The translations under genes and the position numbers were made by a program. Of a DNA stretch of 9,062 nucleotides, positions 1 to 8,255 are shown in pieces (position 1 is the first letter of the stretch; the number at the start of each line of letters is the position of its first letter). This DNA comes from Microbacteriaceae bacterium (lineage in GTDB: Bacteria > Actinomycetota > Actinomycetes > Actinomycetales > Microbacteriaceae), in contig CANKTR010000032.1 of the NCBI GenBank assembly GCA_947486475.1, forward strand, positions 1 to 9,062. Reading direction: 5' to 3'. The notes beneath the pieces were generated by a model. The model was not told the origin of the DNA. It searched no databases and saw only the letters and a list, made by a program, of their open reading frames with translations.

Positions 1-1253
1 CCCATCCGGCTGATGTACGCACCGCCCGCCGCGTAGGGCTTGGTCATCAAGAGCCCGCCGTCGGCGTGCACGCCCATCCCGATGATGTTCGGCACCATCA
101 CCCAGTCGGCGGCGTCGAGGAACTGTTCGCGCATCCAGTCGAGGAACTCTTGCGGGTTCACGCCCGTCACGAGGGCGAGGTTCGACAGCACCATCAACCG
201 CGGGATGTGATGAGCCCACGAGCGCGCCTCGACGTCGGACACGACCGTGCGAACACAGTTCATGTCGGTGCGGGACGAGTCGGCGAACAGCGGCAGGAGC
301 GGCCGGGAGGCTTCGAGCCCGTTGAGGTCGCGGTAGTCCTCGCCGAGGAACCAATACATCCCGTTGATGTATTCGCGCCACCCGATGACCTGCCGGACGA
401 AGGCTTCGACCGATTCGATGGGGGCGTCGCCGCGGCGATAGGCGGCCACCACCGCATCGACGGCCTCGCGCGGATCAAGAAGCCCGTTGTTCAGATACGG
501 ACTGAGCAGCGAGTGGTGCAGCGCCCAGTTGTCCCCCGCCATCGCGTCCTCGTAGGGGCCGAAGCCGGCGAGGTGGTGTTCGATGAAATAGTCGAGCTGC
601 GCGAGGGCGCCCGCGCGGGTCGTCGCCCAGGTTCGGGTCGGTTCGTATTCGAGTTCAGCGGCCACCTCACGGTCAATGTCGTCGCGCTCGTGTTCGAGGT
701 ATGGCGGCCAGTCGTAGTTCTTGGGCGGCGGCAGCCGGTTGTCGGCGTCGAAGTTCCAGCGCCCGCCCTCGGGGTCTTTGCCCTCGACGAGGATGCCGAG
801 GCGCACGCGCTGCGCGCGATAAAAGTTCTCCATGACGTATGTCTTCTGCGATCCGGCCCAGTCGGCGAACAGTGGCCGAGGCGTGAGGAACAGGTCGTTC
901 GGGACGAATTCAACGCCGAACTCGACGAGGATTCGCGTCTGGCGGAACGAGGAGGGTTCGGCGCAGACGATGGGCAGGTCGCCACCCACCTCGGTGCGGA
1001 TGGCGCGAAGGCCGTCAACGGTTGTTGGCGCTTTCACGTACCGAACGTCGAAACCGTCGGCGCGCAGCTCGGCAGCGAAGTGCCGGGCCGACGCGATGAG
1101 AAAAAACAGCCGTTCCTTGTGCCACGGCCGGCCGGTGGTCATGCGTGCGCTCTCGACGAGAACAATAAGGTCGTGGGCCGGGTCGGCGGTCGCCAGCGCT
1201 CCGCGATTGCGGTTCAGGTGATCGAACGGGACATAGAAGATTCGGCGAGTCAT
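1..1253 (-). CDS. FeS-type bacterial cryptochrome/photolyase (DPRP family), 3' end missing
   Basis: The gene starts at ATG 1253-1251 and stays open for 417 codons to the window edge, so the C-terminus is missing. The family (photolyase-related protein, PhrB/CryB type) binds FAD and an antenna pigment and usually carries a [4Fe-4S] cluster. Members repair (6-4) photoproducts or sense light. Visible landmarks: an N-terminal Rossmann-like region of about 130 residues with a [20 protein letters not shown] stretch (44-60), GWREY (291-295), a C333 in T-D-M-N-C that matches the first cluster cysteine of Agrobacterium PhrB, the FAD-site segment [12 protein letters not shown] (347-358), and [12 protein letters not shown] followed by [14 protein letters not shown] (up to 417). 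The other three cluster cysteines should lie just beyond the edge. The family is usually about 500 residues, so roughly 80 are missing. The start overlaps the DUF2256 stop (ATGA), which suggests coupled translation. Family is certain; the exact lesion repaired is not. Confidence 0.93.
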   Translation of the reverse strand, partial: MTRRIFYVPFDHLNRNRGALATADPAHDLIVLVESARMTTGRPWHKERLFFLIASARHFAAELRADGFDVRYVKAPTTVDGLRAIRTEVGGDLPIVCAEPSSFRQTRILVEFGVEFVPNDLFLTPRPLFADWAGSQKTYVMENFYRAQRVRLGILVEGKDPEGGRWNFDADNRLPPPKNYDWPPYLEHERDDIDREVAAELEYEPTRTWATTRAGALAQLDYFIEHHLAGFGPYEDAMAGDNWALHHSLLSPYLNNGLLDPREAVDAVVAAYRRGDAPIESVEAFVRQVIGWREYINGMYWFLGEDYRDLNGLEASRPLLPLFADSSRTDMNCVRTVVSDVEARSWAHHIPRLMVLSNLALVTGVNPQEFLDWMREQFLDAADWVMVPNIIGMGVHADGGLLMTKPYAAGGAYISRM

Positions 1254-1390
1254 GCTCGGCGACACTTTTCCGAACAGAACTTGACGTTCTCCCAGTCTCG
1301 CGCCCACTTTTTGCGCCACTCGAACGGCAGCCCGCACGCCACGCACACCTTGGGTGGGTGCCCGTTCTTGTCCTTGGCGACGCGTGGCAC
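1250..1390 (-). CDS. DUF2256 zinc-ribbon mini-protein, 46 aa
   Basis: This small gene starts with GTG 1390-1388 and ends with TGA 1252-1250. The protein has a CxxC (C16, C19) and a CxxxC (C39, C43) around a basic, tryptophan-rich core, [19 protein letters not shown] (22-40). That is the DUF2256 pattern: four cysteines likely to hold zinc, and the FEWRKKWA signature. DUF2256 genes are commonly found beside photolyase/cryptochrome-related genes; the function is unknown. The gene begins 2 nt after the SDR stop, and its TGA overlaps the photolyase ATG. No Shine-Dalgarno sequence is visible, so translation probably depends on the upstream gene. GTG is the only sensible start near the SDR stop. A role in loading, folding or targeting the photolyase is inference only. 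Confidence 0.9.
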   Translation of the reverse strand: MPRVAKDKNGHPPKVCVACGLPFEWRKKWARDWENVKFCSEKCRRA

Positions 1391-1392
1391 GC

Positions 1393-2166
1393 TTATTTCG
1401 GCTCGAGTTTGCCGCGAACGAGCTTGTGCTGAGCCGCCTGCGCCACCGGCCGAACGGTGACCTGGTCGAGATTGATGTGGGCTGGCAGTTCCAGCGCCGA
1501 CACGATGACCTCGGCGACGTCCTCGGCGGACAGCGGGTTCCCAACATCTTTGTAGAGCGCCTCAACCCGCGCGGTGTCACCTGCGAATCGGCTCAGCGCG
1601 AAACCTTCGGTCTTGACCATGCCGGGCGCGATCTCGATGACGCGAATCGGCTCGCCGGCCAGTTCTAGTCGCAGAACTCCCATGAGCGCCGTCGCACCGT
1701 ACTTGGCGGCGTTGTAACCACCGCCGGTTTCGTAAGGCGTGCGACCGGCGGTCGACGTGACGGTGAGGATGTCGGCGGAACCGTTCGCTCGGGCTGCGTC
1801 GCGCAACAACGGCAAGAACTGAGCGATCATCTGCTGGACGCCGAGCACGTTGACCTCGAACATCGCACGCCACGAATCGGGGTCTGCGTCTCCGACGAGA
1901 GCCGCGTCGGTCGCCCCGCCCGCGATGTTCACGAGGGCGTCGATGCCGGTCGCCTTCAATTTGGCGGCGAGGGCCTTAATCGCATCGAAATCGGTGACGT
2001 CAAGCTGGTGAACCGCGATACCCGTTTCCGCCGCGAGAGCCTCGAGTCGGTCGAGGCGTCGAGCAACCGCCACGACGTCGAAACCTCGGGACGCGAGCAA
2101 ACGTGCTGTGGCGGCTCCGATTCCGCTGGAGGCACCGGTGACAAGAACGCGACGAGGCTTGGTCAT
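1393..2166 (-). CDS. Classical short-chain dehydrogenase/reductase, 257 aa
   Basis: This is a complete classical SDR, an NAD(P)(H)-dependent oxidoreductase of unknown substrate. Landmarks in order: TGASSGIG cofactor loop (10-17), LDVTD (55-59), NIAG (80-83), N106, catalytic S138 in TVTSTAG, Y151-x3-K155 (YNAAK), and the PGMVKT segment after the active site (181-186). R36 and R37 at the end of the second beta strand favour NADPH. The overall form resembles the YdfG-like group, which oxidises hydroxy acids and serine in other bacteria, but the substrate cannot be read from sequence. The ending [21 protein letters not shown] (236-256) resembles actinobacterial homologues as I remember them. It is the first gene of the operon with DUF2256 and the photolyase, and its ATG lies 6 nt after a -10 box, so the mRNA is probably leaderless. 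Confidence 0.93.
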   Translation of the reverse strand: MTKPRRVLVTGASSGIGAATARLLASRGFDVVAVARRLDRLEALAAETGIAVHQLDVTDFDAIKALAAKLKATGIDALVNIAGGATDAALVGDADPDSWRAMFEVNVLGVQQMIAQFLPLLRDAARANGSADILTVTSTAGRTPYETGGGYNAAKYGATALMGVLRLELAGEPIRVIEIAPGMVKTEGFALSRFAGDTARVEALYKDVGNPLSAEDVAEVIVSALELPAHINLDQVTVRPVAQAAQHKLVRGKLEPK

Positions 2167-2178
2167 GCTTCGAGTTTA
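2167..2178 (-). promoter_or_regulatory. -10 box for leaderless SDR-DUF2256-photolyase transcript
   Basis: On the minus strand TAAACT (2178-2173) fits TANNNT and is followed by six bases, CGAAGC, and then the SDR ATG. A start site 7 nt after the box falls on the A of ATG, giving a leaderless mRNA, which is common in actinobacteria. There is no Shine-Dalgarno sequence before the ATG, which agrees. No convincing -35 box is visible. Confidence 0.55.
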
Positions 2179-2203
2179 TCGCGGTGGGCGGGTCGCTCGG
2201 CGG

Positions 2204-2216
2204 TAAAGTTGTGTGC
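2204..2216 (+). promoter_or_regulatory. -10 box for leaderless lipoprotein transcript
   Basis: TAAAGT (2204-2209) fits TANNNT and stands 7 nt before the ATG at 2217, so transcription would begin at or within a base of the start codon. No Shine-Dalgarno sequence precedes the ATG, and no good -35 is visible. It is back to back with the SDR promoter; the two -10 boxes are 25 bp apart, so the two polymerases probably cannot bind together. Confidence 0.5.
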
Positions 2217-2657
2217 ATGCGTCGAATCGCCACCGCCATCGCCATCGCCCTATCGTCTGCCCTCGTCCTCTCGGGATGCACCACCGCGGCCGACCCCGGC
2301 GACAAAGAGGCCTGCACCGTGTGGTCCGAGGCCCAACAGGCGATGCTGCAGACCGTCGCCGTCATCGTCGAGGTCGCGAAGGACCCCGAGGGCCTGACCG
2401 AAGACGTCGCCACCGCGTTCAACAAGGCTCGGAACGAACTTCTTGTTGCCTATGACAAGGCTGCTGCCCTTGCGACGAGCAAGGACCTGCAAGAGGCCCT
2501 GGCGAAGGGCCTCGACGCCGATTCGGTCATCTATTACGACATCGCCGGAGCAACCCAAGAGCGCATGCAAGCGTCGATTGCCGCGGTCGGGGTACTTGTG
2601 TCGACCTGCCTCGTCTCGGGAATCGACGTGTCCGAGGTCCTCGGCACGAACAAGTAA
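2217..2657 (+). CDS. Small secreted lipoprotein, 146 aa, function unknown
   Basis: The product has a type II signal peptide: two arginines (R2, R3), a hydrophobic run (4-18) and the lipobox L18-S19-G20-C21. It should be lipidated on C21 and anchored outside the cytoplasmic membrane. The mature part is about 126 residues and mostly helical by eye (Q, A, E and K rich). Two further cysteines, C33 and C131 near its ends, could form a disulfide. I recognise no domain. ATG 2217 is chosen over an in-frame upstream start at 2184 because it puts the signal peptide at the N-terminus and sits directly behind a -10 box. Its TAA shares one base with the ATG of the methyltransferase (TAATG), so the two are probably co-translated, although they are unlikely to share a biochemical role. 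Confidence 0.85.
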   Translation: MRRIATAIAIALSSALVLSGCTTAADPGDKEACTVWSEAQQAMLQTVAVIVEVAKDPEGLTEDVATAFNKARNELLVAYDKAAALATSKDLQEALAKGLDADSVIYYDIAGATQERMQASIAAVGVLVSTCLVSGIDVSEVLGTNK

Positions 2658-3253
2658 TGAACCACTATTTCGATCCGGGCGACGGCGAATGGACCTCGCG
2701 CGAAATACAGGTCGTCCTCCACGGCCGCGAATTCACCCTCGAGACGGCGCCGGCGACTTTTAGCCCCGAGCATCTCGACACCGGAACACGGATCCTGTTG
2801 GATGCGGTCCCCGACCCGGTCGGTACTGTTCTCGACATCGGCTGCGGGTGGGGGCCTATCGCTTTGGTCGCGGCCCTGCGTTCGCCCGAGTCGACCGTGT
2901 GGGGAATCGATGTGAATCAGCGCGCGCTCGAGTTGACGCGACGCAACGCGGTGCGGGTCGGGGTGTCGAACGTGACCGTTGGGCTGCCCGACGAAATTCC
3001 CGCCGACATGCGATTCGACACCATCTGGTCGAACCCGCCGATTCGGGTCGGCAAAGCCGAATTGCACGCAATTCTCGAAACGTGGATTCCGCGACTGAAC
3101 CCGGGCGGCGAGGCGTGGTTGGTCGTGGCGAAAAGCTTGGGGGCTGAGTCGCTGCAAAAGTGGCTAGGCGAGCGTTGGCCCGACGCCGAGGTGTCAACGG
3201 CCGAGATCGCGAAGGGTTTTCGAGTTATCGAGTTCGTCGCGGCCGGGGCTTAG
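2657..3253 (+). CDS. RsmC-like class I methyltransferase, 198 aa
   Basis: This is a SAM-dependent methyltransferase of the MTS/RsmC type (16S rRNA m2G1207 family; YbxB-like single-domain form). Landmarks: HYFDP near the N-terminus (3-7), the SAM motif I DIGCGWGPI (60-68), the acidic ribose-binding D85 in GIDVN, the catalytic motif S-N-P-P-I-R (125-130) typical of enzymes that methylate exocyclic amino groups of guanine, and KGFRV near the end (186-190). Escherichia coli RsmC is about twice as long because it carries an extra inactive N-terminal domain. The short form here is usual for Gram-positive bacteria. Ribosomal RNA guanine N2 is the likely target; the exact base is inferred. The start is fixed by the TAATG overlap with the lipoprotein gene. 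The stop overlaps the stop of the convergent dapF-like gene. Confidence 0.85.
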   Translation: MNHYFDPGDGEWTSREIQVVLHGREFTLETAPATFSPEHLDTGTRILLDAVPDPVGTVLDIGCGWGPIALVAALRSPESTVWGIDVNQRALELTRRNAVRVGVSNVTVGLPDEIPADMRFDTIWSNPPIRVGKAELHAILETWIPRLNPGGEAWLVVAKSLGAESLQKWLGERWPDAEVSTAEIAKGFRVIEFVAAGA

Positions 3254-3993
3254 ACGTCAATCCTGTCGGTGCCGGCGAGTTCGACGGTTCCACTGAGCGA
3301 GACATGCTCGCCGTCTTCGGTCGGGAACATCTGGACACCGAGGCTGCCCTCGGGCATGTCGACCCGCCAGTTATTGGGGGCGCCCGGACCTACTTGGTGA
3401 CGAGTGGCGAGAGCCGCGGCTGCTGCAGCGGTTGCCCACGAATGTTTTGCGAGCGTGACGTTGTCGTTCATGCCCACACTAAGTCGACCAATCCCGTCAT
3501 CGACGAGCGGGTCGAATGGCTCGACGCTGAATGAATTAAGCATCATTTTCACGCTGGCGGGATCGTCTCTCAACCTCCAACGACCCAGGTCGACCCGAAA
3601 CACGCCGTTCGAACCGACTTGGACGTCTTTCACGCCGTGTCGGGTGGCGACTGCGATGCGGTCGCCGTGTTTGAGTTCAACGAGGCCCTCGGCCATCAGG
3701 AATGCAACGAACACGCGAAGTGCGTTGCCGCATAGCTCGGCGTTAGAGCCGTCAGGGTTTCGATGGTCGATAAACCACTCGGCATCAGGGTCGGGATCGA
3801 GAAGTGCGTGGCCTTCGGGGATGCGCGCAGAGCGGACGCCGCGGATCACGCCGTCGACGCCCCCTCCCTGGAGTGCACCGGAGAGCACCGCGCACTCGGC
3901 GTTCGTCAGGTTGATTAGCCCAACGGGGTCACTGAAGAGCACGAAACTATTGCCAGTTGCGTGACCCCTTGTGATCGTCAGCACCCGCGTCAT
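3250..3993 (-). CDS. DapF-like protein lacking second catalytic cysteine, shortened (247 aa)
   Basis: DapF interconverts LL- and meso-diaminopimelate with two cysteines, one in each half. Here the first half is recognisable: GHATGNSFVLF (10-20; usually GNDF), GGVDGVI (44-50), and N-P-D-G-S-x4-C88-G-N-A-L-R (79-93), the family signature with the first catalytic cysteine. The second half is not normal. After GRW (137-139) about 45 residues are missing, including the usual GNPH and NVEF segments. Where ERG-GET-[AS]CGTG should stand, the protein reads NDNVTLAKHSWATAAAA (177-193), so the Glu-Arg pair and second cysteine are absent. The tail from ATRHQVGPGAPNNWRVD (196-212) to GEHVSLSG (228-235) is again DapF-like. 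The only other cysteine is C34. The frame is intact. It lies 9 nt after miaA. It is probably not an epimerase: a decaying dapF or a repurposed protein. I therefore give no gene symbol. Confidence 0.8.
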   Translation of the reverse strand: MTRVLTITRGHATGNSFVLFSDPVGLINLTNAECAVLSGALQGGGVDGVIRGVRSARIPEGHALLDPDPDAEWFIDHRNPDGSNAELCGNALRVFVAFLMAEGLVELKHGDRIAVATRHGVKDVQVGSNGVFRVDLGRWRLRDDPASVKMMLNSFSVEPFDPLVDDGIGRLSVGMNDNVTLAKHSWATAAAAAALATRHQVGPGAPNNWRVDMPEGSLGVQMFPTEDGEHVSLSGTVELAGTDRIDV

Positions 3994-4002
3994 TCGTTCA
4001 CA

Positions 4003-4917
4003 CTATTCGGCTAGCGGCGGAAGGTGGCCAAGCACATCGGCCGCGGCCGCCGGAGCATCAAACCACGTGATGTTCGGGTTTCGACCGAACCACCCGACCT
4101 GTCGCCGCGCAAACTTGCGGGTCAAGAGCGCGGTTTCATCGATTGCTTCGGCGACGGTCATCGTGCCGTTGATGACAGCAAGGGCCTGCGCATAGCCGAT
4201 TGCGCGCGACGCGGTGACGCCTCGTTCGATTCCGAGCGGAACAAGTCCGCGGACCTCATCCACCAGCGCATTGGCAAACATCGCGGAGACGCGGGCGTCG
4301 AGACGGGCGATGAGCTCGTCGCGGGGAACCTGCAACCCGATGATGCTCGACGGCCGCCACGGGCGGTCTTCGGCGCCGAGCCCCGACCCGAAGGGTTTGC
4401 CCGTGATCTCGATGACCTCGAGGGCGCGAAGTAGCCGGCGTTCGTTGCGTGGGTCGATCGCCTCATAGGCGTCGGGGTCTTTCGCCTTGAGTTCCGCGGC
4501 AAGCACGTGGTTTCCCTCGGTCGCAAGGCGTTGTTCCAGTCTCGCCCGCACGTCGGGGTCTGTGCCGGGAAATTCGAAGTCATAGAGAACCGACCACACG
4601 TAGAGTCCAGAGCCACCGACGAGGATGGGGACAGCGCCGCGCGACTCGATGTCGTCAATCGCCGCTCGGGCGTCGATTTGATATTGCGCGACAGACGCCT
4701 CGGCGGTCACATCGAGGACGTCGAGCATGTGGTGCGGAATCCCTCGGCGCTCAGACTCGGGGACTTTTGCTGTTCCGATATCCATCCCCCGATACAACTG
4801 TGATGCGTCGGCGTTGACGATCTCGGCGGGCTGACCGTTGGAGATAAGCGACTCGGCGATGTCGAGAGCGAGGTCGGATTTTCCCGTGCCCGTCGCGCCG
4901 ACGATGGCGAGAATCAC
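4003..4917 (-). CDS. miaA: tRNA dimethylallyltransferase MiaA, 304 aa
   Basis: MiaA transfers a dimethylallyl group from DMAPP to N6 of A37 in tRNAs that read codons starting with U, making i6A. Motifs in order: P-loop GATGTGKS (7-14), the [17 protein letters not shown] block (35-51) with the DMAPP/tRNA-contacting DxSQ and GTAK, PHHMLD (61-66), GGSGLY (101-106), [13 protein letters not shown] (155-167) and [14 protein letters not shown] (266-279). Length is normal for the family. The start is GTG 4917-4915, only 2 nt after the miaB stop; there is no Shine-Dalgarno sequence, so coupling to miaB translation is likely. MiaB, encoded just upstream, uses the product of this enzyme. The dapF-like gene follows after 9 nt. 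Confidence 0.97.
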   Translation of the reverse strand: MILAIVGATGTGKSDLALDIAESLISNGQPAEIVNADASQLYRGMDIGTAKVPESERRGIPHHMLDVLDVTAEASVAQYQIDARAAIDDIESRGAVPILVGGSGLYVWSVLYDFEFPGTDPDVRARLEQRLATEGNHVLAAELKAKDPDAYEAIDPRNERRLLRALEVIEITGKPFGSGLGAEDRPWRPSSIIGLQVPRDELIARLDARVSAMFANALVDEVRGLVPLGIERGVTASRAIGYAQALAVINGTMTVAEAIDETALLTRKFARRQVGWFGRNPNITWFDAPAAAADVLGHLPPLAE

Positions 4918-4919
4918 GA

Positions 4920-6416
4920 CTAGCCCAGCAGGCTCGTGCGGACACCGGGCAGACCGAGCGAAATGTTCCCCGAGGCGGGCTCGTCGCCCACCGCACAGGA
5001 CTCTGCCTCGGCGCGGTCCCAGGCATCGCCAGAGCGGGTGCGGCGAATTCGCAGCGGCGACCCATCAACCGAGTCAGCCAGCAGGTGATATGGCGCTGCG
5101 GCGGTGACGGTGACGGTAACGATGTCACCAGGTCGCGGGATGTCCGAACCAACCGGCACGTCGAAGTGTGCGAGGCGGAAGTCTTCGGTGCGGCCCGTCA
5201 TGCGCAACGATGCGGCGTCTTTGCGGCCCTCCCCCGCGGCGACAAGTACGTTGACGTCCTTGCCAATCTGTGCCTCGTTTTCTCCAAGGGCGATTTGGTT
5301 TTGCAGCGCCACCAGACGCACATAACGGTCTTGGACGACCTCTTTAGGAATCTGGTTGGGCATGTCCGCCGCTGGGGTGCCGGGGCGAATCGAATATTGG
5401 AACGTGAACGCCGCGCTGAATCGCGCCAACCGCACGACTCGAAGGGTCTCTTGGAAGTCTTCTTCGGTCTCGCCGGGGAATCCGACGATGATGTCTGTCG
5501 TGATGGCGGCGTTCGGGATTTTCTCGCGAACACGGTCGAGGATTCCGAGGAACTTCTCGGACCGATACGACCGTTTCATCGCCTTGAGGACGGCGTCCGA
5601 GCCAGACTGCAGCGGCATGTGAAGGCTCGGCATAACCGCGGGGGTCTCGGCCATCGCGTCGATGACGTCGTCGGTAAAGGCGGCGGGGTGCGGGCTGGTG
5701 AAACGAATGCGTTCGAGGCCTTCGATTTCGCCGGCAGCGCGAAGCAGTTTGCCGAACGCGAGCTTGTCGCCGAATTCGACGCCGTACGTGTTGACGTTTT
5801 GTCCGAGGAAGGTGACCTCGGTCACACCGTCGTCGACGAGAGCTTGGACTTCGCTGAGGACATCACCCGGTCGACGATCCATCTCTTTGCCACGCAGGCT
5901 CGGGACGATGCAGAACGTGCAGGTGTTGTTGCAGCCGACCGAGATGGAGACCCAGCCGGAATACGTCGATTCGCGTTTGGTGGGGAGCGTCGACGGGAAG
6001 ACGTCGAGGGATTCGAGGATTTCGATCTGCGCCTCGTCGTTGTGACGTGCGCGCTCGAGCAGCGTCGGCAGCGACCCCATGTTGTGAGTCCCGAACACGA
6101 CGTCGACCCACGGCGCTTTGGCCACGATGTCGTGCTTGTCCTTTTGAGCGAGGCAACCGCCGACCGCGATCTGCATTCCTTCGCGGTCGCGCTTGATCGA
6201 CGCGAGGTGACCGAGGGTTCCGTAGAGCTTGTTTCCCGCGTTTTCGCGGACCGCACAGGTGTTGAGGACCACGACGTCGGCGTCGGTTCCGTCGAGGGCG
6301 GGGATGTATCCGGCCGCTTCGAGAGAGCCCGAAAGACGTTCCGAGTCGTGCACGTTCATCTGACACCCCATCGTTCGCACCTCATAGGTGCGTGCCGGAG
6401 CCAGTGTCGTGGTCAT
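4920..6416 (-). CDS. miaB: tRNA-2-methylthio-N6-dimethylallyladenosine synthase MiaB, 498 aa
   Basis: MiaB is a radical-SAM methylthiotransferase that adds a methylthio group at C2 of i6A37, giving ms2i6A. The N-terminal MTTase domain carries C18 (TMGCQMN), C54 (LNTCAVREN) and C88 (VGGCLAQK), which hold the auxiliary [4Fe-4S] cluster. The radical-SAM core has C162-x3-C166-x2-C169 ([18 protein letters not shown]) and continues through [11 protein letters not shown] (202-212), MPLQSGSD (267-274) and [15 protein letters not shown] (307-321). A TRAM tRNA-binding domain follows (about 385-457). The last 40 residues are a low-conservation tail. The start ATG 6416-6414 follows a GAGG and a -10 box. 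It leads the miaB-miaA-dapF-like operon. Confidence 0.97.
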   Translation of the reverse strand: MTTTLAPARTYEVRTMGCQMNVHDSERLSGSLEAAGYIPALDGTDADVVVLNTCAVRENAGNKLYGTLGHLASIKRDREGMQIAVGGCLAQKDKHDIVAKAPWVDVVFGTHNMGSLPTLLERARHNDEAQIEILESLDVFPSTLPTKRESTYSGWVSISVGCNNTCTFCIVPSLRGKEMDRRPGDVLSEVQALVDDGVTEVTFLGQNVNTYGVEFGDKLAFGKLLRAAGEIEGLERIRFTSPHPAAFTDDVIDAMAETPAVMPSLHMPLQSGSDAVLKAMKRSYRSEKFLGILDRVREKIPNAAITTDIIVGFPGETEEDFQETLRVVRLARFSAAFTFQYSIRPGTPAADMPNQIPKEVVQDRYVRLVALQNQIALGENEAQIGKDVNVLVAAGEGRKDAASLRMTGRTEDFRLAHFDVPVGSDIPRPGDIVTVTVTAAAPYHLLADSVDGSPLRIRRTRSGDAWDRAEAESCAVGDEPASGNISLGLPGVRTSLLG

Positions 6417-6454
6417 AACCCTCGATTTTACAGCCCTAATGGGCTCGTTGTCAC
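6417..6454 (-). promoter_or_regulatory. Sigma-70-type promoter of miaB-miaA-dapF-like operon
   Basis: Read on the minus strand: -35 GTGACA (6454-6449; five of six matches to TTGACA), an 18-nt spacer, then -10 TAAAAT (6430-6425; five of six matches to TATAAT), then CGAGGGTT and the ATG. The start site would fall at or next to the start codon, so the mRNA may be leaderless or nearly so. The -35 box overlaps the recX stop codon. This is the best-formed promoter in the window and means the miaB operon need not depend on SOS-controlled read-through from recA. Confidence 0.62.
6432..6445. repeat. Perfect dyad AGCCC-N4-GGGCT in miaB promoter spacer
   Basis: A perfect 5-bp inverted repeat with a 4-base loop lies between the -35 and -10 boxes of the miaB promoter and just after the recX stop. 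It is not followed by a T run in either direction, so it is a poor intrinsic terminator. It could be an operator or a chance dyad. Confidence 0.35.
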
Positions 6455-7047
6455 CGAAAAGAGACGCGAGTGACGTTGTCGGCGGATTCCTCGAGTGCCG
6501 CCTTGATAGCGTTCAAGATTTCCGGTCCGCGGAACCCGCGACGAGCGAGGTACGCGTAGAGGCGGCGGTTCAGCGTTTCCTTGTCAAGACCCTTCAACCG
6601 CGAGAGCCGCTTGCGGGCCTCTTCGGTCGCGAGTTCGAGTTGATCGCCAGGCAATTCGGCAATCGCCGCGTCGATGGCGGCGGGGTCGATGAGTCGCTTG
6701 CCGAGTTCTGCCTTGACCGAACTTGCGCCCAGACCCTTGCGGCGTTGGAAGCGCTCAGCAAGATCAGCGGCGAGGTCGTAGTCGTTGAGCAGATCGACGC
6801 CCTCGAGTCGCGCGATTTCGGTCGCGACGACGTCGTCGGGCAGGTCGCGGGACTTCAACAGCTTTTCCATCTCGCGAATCGACACCGCGCGACGAGTCAA
6901 CGCATACAGCGAGATGTTTTCGGCCCGCTTCGCGAGCTCCCCCGCCGATTCGGGGTTGTCATCAACCTCGGTGTCGGTGGGGTCGAACGCCCCGGGAAAC
7001 GTCGTGACGGTGGCCAGGCGCTCCCCGGGACGGTCGATGTCAGTCAT
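6451..7047 (-). CDS. recX: Regulatory protein RecX, 198 aa
   Basis: RecX binds inside RecA filaments and limits RecA activity. The first 35 or so residues are variable and acidic. Three-helix RecX repeats follow: [30 protein letters not shown] helices (39-64), then [32 protein letters not shown] (69-100) with the family's LLND-x-A-like turn, then [18 protein letters not shown] (103-120), and further helices to [33 protein letters not shown] (148-180). Length suits actinobacterial RecX. The ATG is 3 nt after the recA stop with no Shine-Dalgarno sequence, so it is probably made by translational coupling from the recA message and shares its SOS control. Confidence 0.93.
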   Translation of the reverse strand: MTDIDRPGERLATVTTFPGAFDPTDTEVDDNPESAGELAKRAENISLYALTRRAVSIREMEKLLKSRDLPDDVVATEIARLEGVDLLNDYDLAADLAERFQRRKGLGASSVKAELGKRLIDPAAIDAAIAELPGDQLELATEEARKRLSRLKGLDKETLNRRLYAYLARRGFRGPEILNAIKAALEESADNVTRVSFR

Positions 7048-7050
7048 GGG

Positions 7051-8178
<1,128 letters not shown>

Positions 8179-8183
8179 GGTGT

Positions 8184-8189
8184 CTCCTT
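8184..8189 (-). promoter_or_regulatory. Shine-Dalgarno AAGGAG deciding the recA GTG start
   Basis: AAGGAG lies 5 nt before the GTG at 8178. It fixes the non-ATG start of recA and is one of only two clear ribosome-binding sites in the window; several other genes look leaderless or coupled. Confidence 0.85.
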
Positions 8190-8227
8190 GTTGTGTAGTG
8201 GGTTGCTGCCTATCTGCTGTCTTTCAC

Positions 8228-8255
8228 CTGCGGGCCGATATGGCCGGGCCCGCAG
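8228..8255 (-). other. Strong hairpin in the recA leader
   Basis: CTGCGGGCC (8228-8236) and GGCCCGCAG (8247-8255) form a perfect 9-bp stem, eight of the pairs G-C, around a 10-base loop. It lies inside the proposed recA 5' leader, about 50-77 nt before the start codon. No U run follows in the recA direction, so it does not look like a terminator. A weaker stem, GGACA/TGTCC (8261-8280), is adjacent upstream in the transcript. A role in mRNA stability or leader folding is inference. Confidence 0.5.

Noticed and set aside
66..1460. A 464-codon plus-strand open frame opposite the photolyase.
   Set aside because: The minus strand encodes unmistakable photolyase and DUF2256 motifs; this is their shadow.
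2184..2216. Longer start for the lipoprotein gene.
   Set aside because: It would bury the signal peptide behind 11 residues and start upstream of the -10 box.
3297..3311. GCGAG-N5-CTCGC hairpin near the convergent gene ends.
   Set aside because: A short stem inside coding sequence with no T run on either strand; not a terminator.
3250..3993. Frameshift or assembly error as the cause of the odd DapF.
   Set aside because: A single frame runs through the junction, and the DapF-like tail resumes in that same frame; an indel error would not delete 45 residues in frame. Not fully excluded without reads.
6417..6450. Intrinsic terminator after recX.
   Set aside because: The 5-bp dyad lacks a following T run in the recX direction.
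5085..6473. A 462-codon plus-strand open frame opposite miaB.
   Set aside because: Shadow of miaB, which has all six cluster cysteines.
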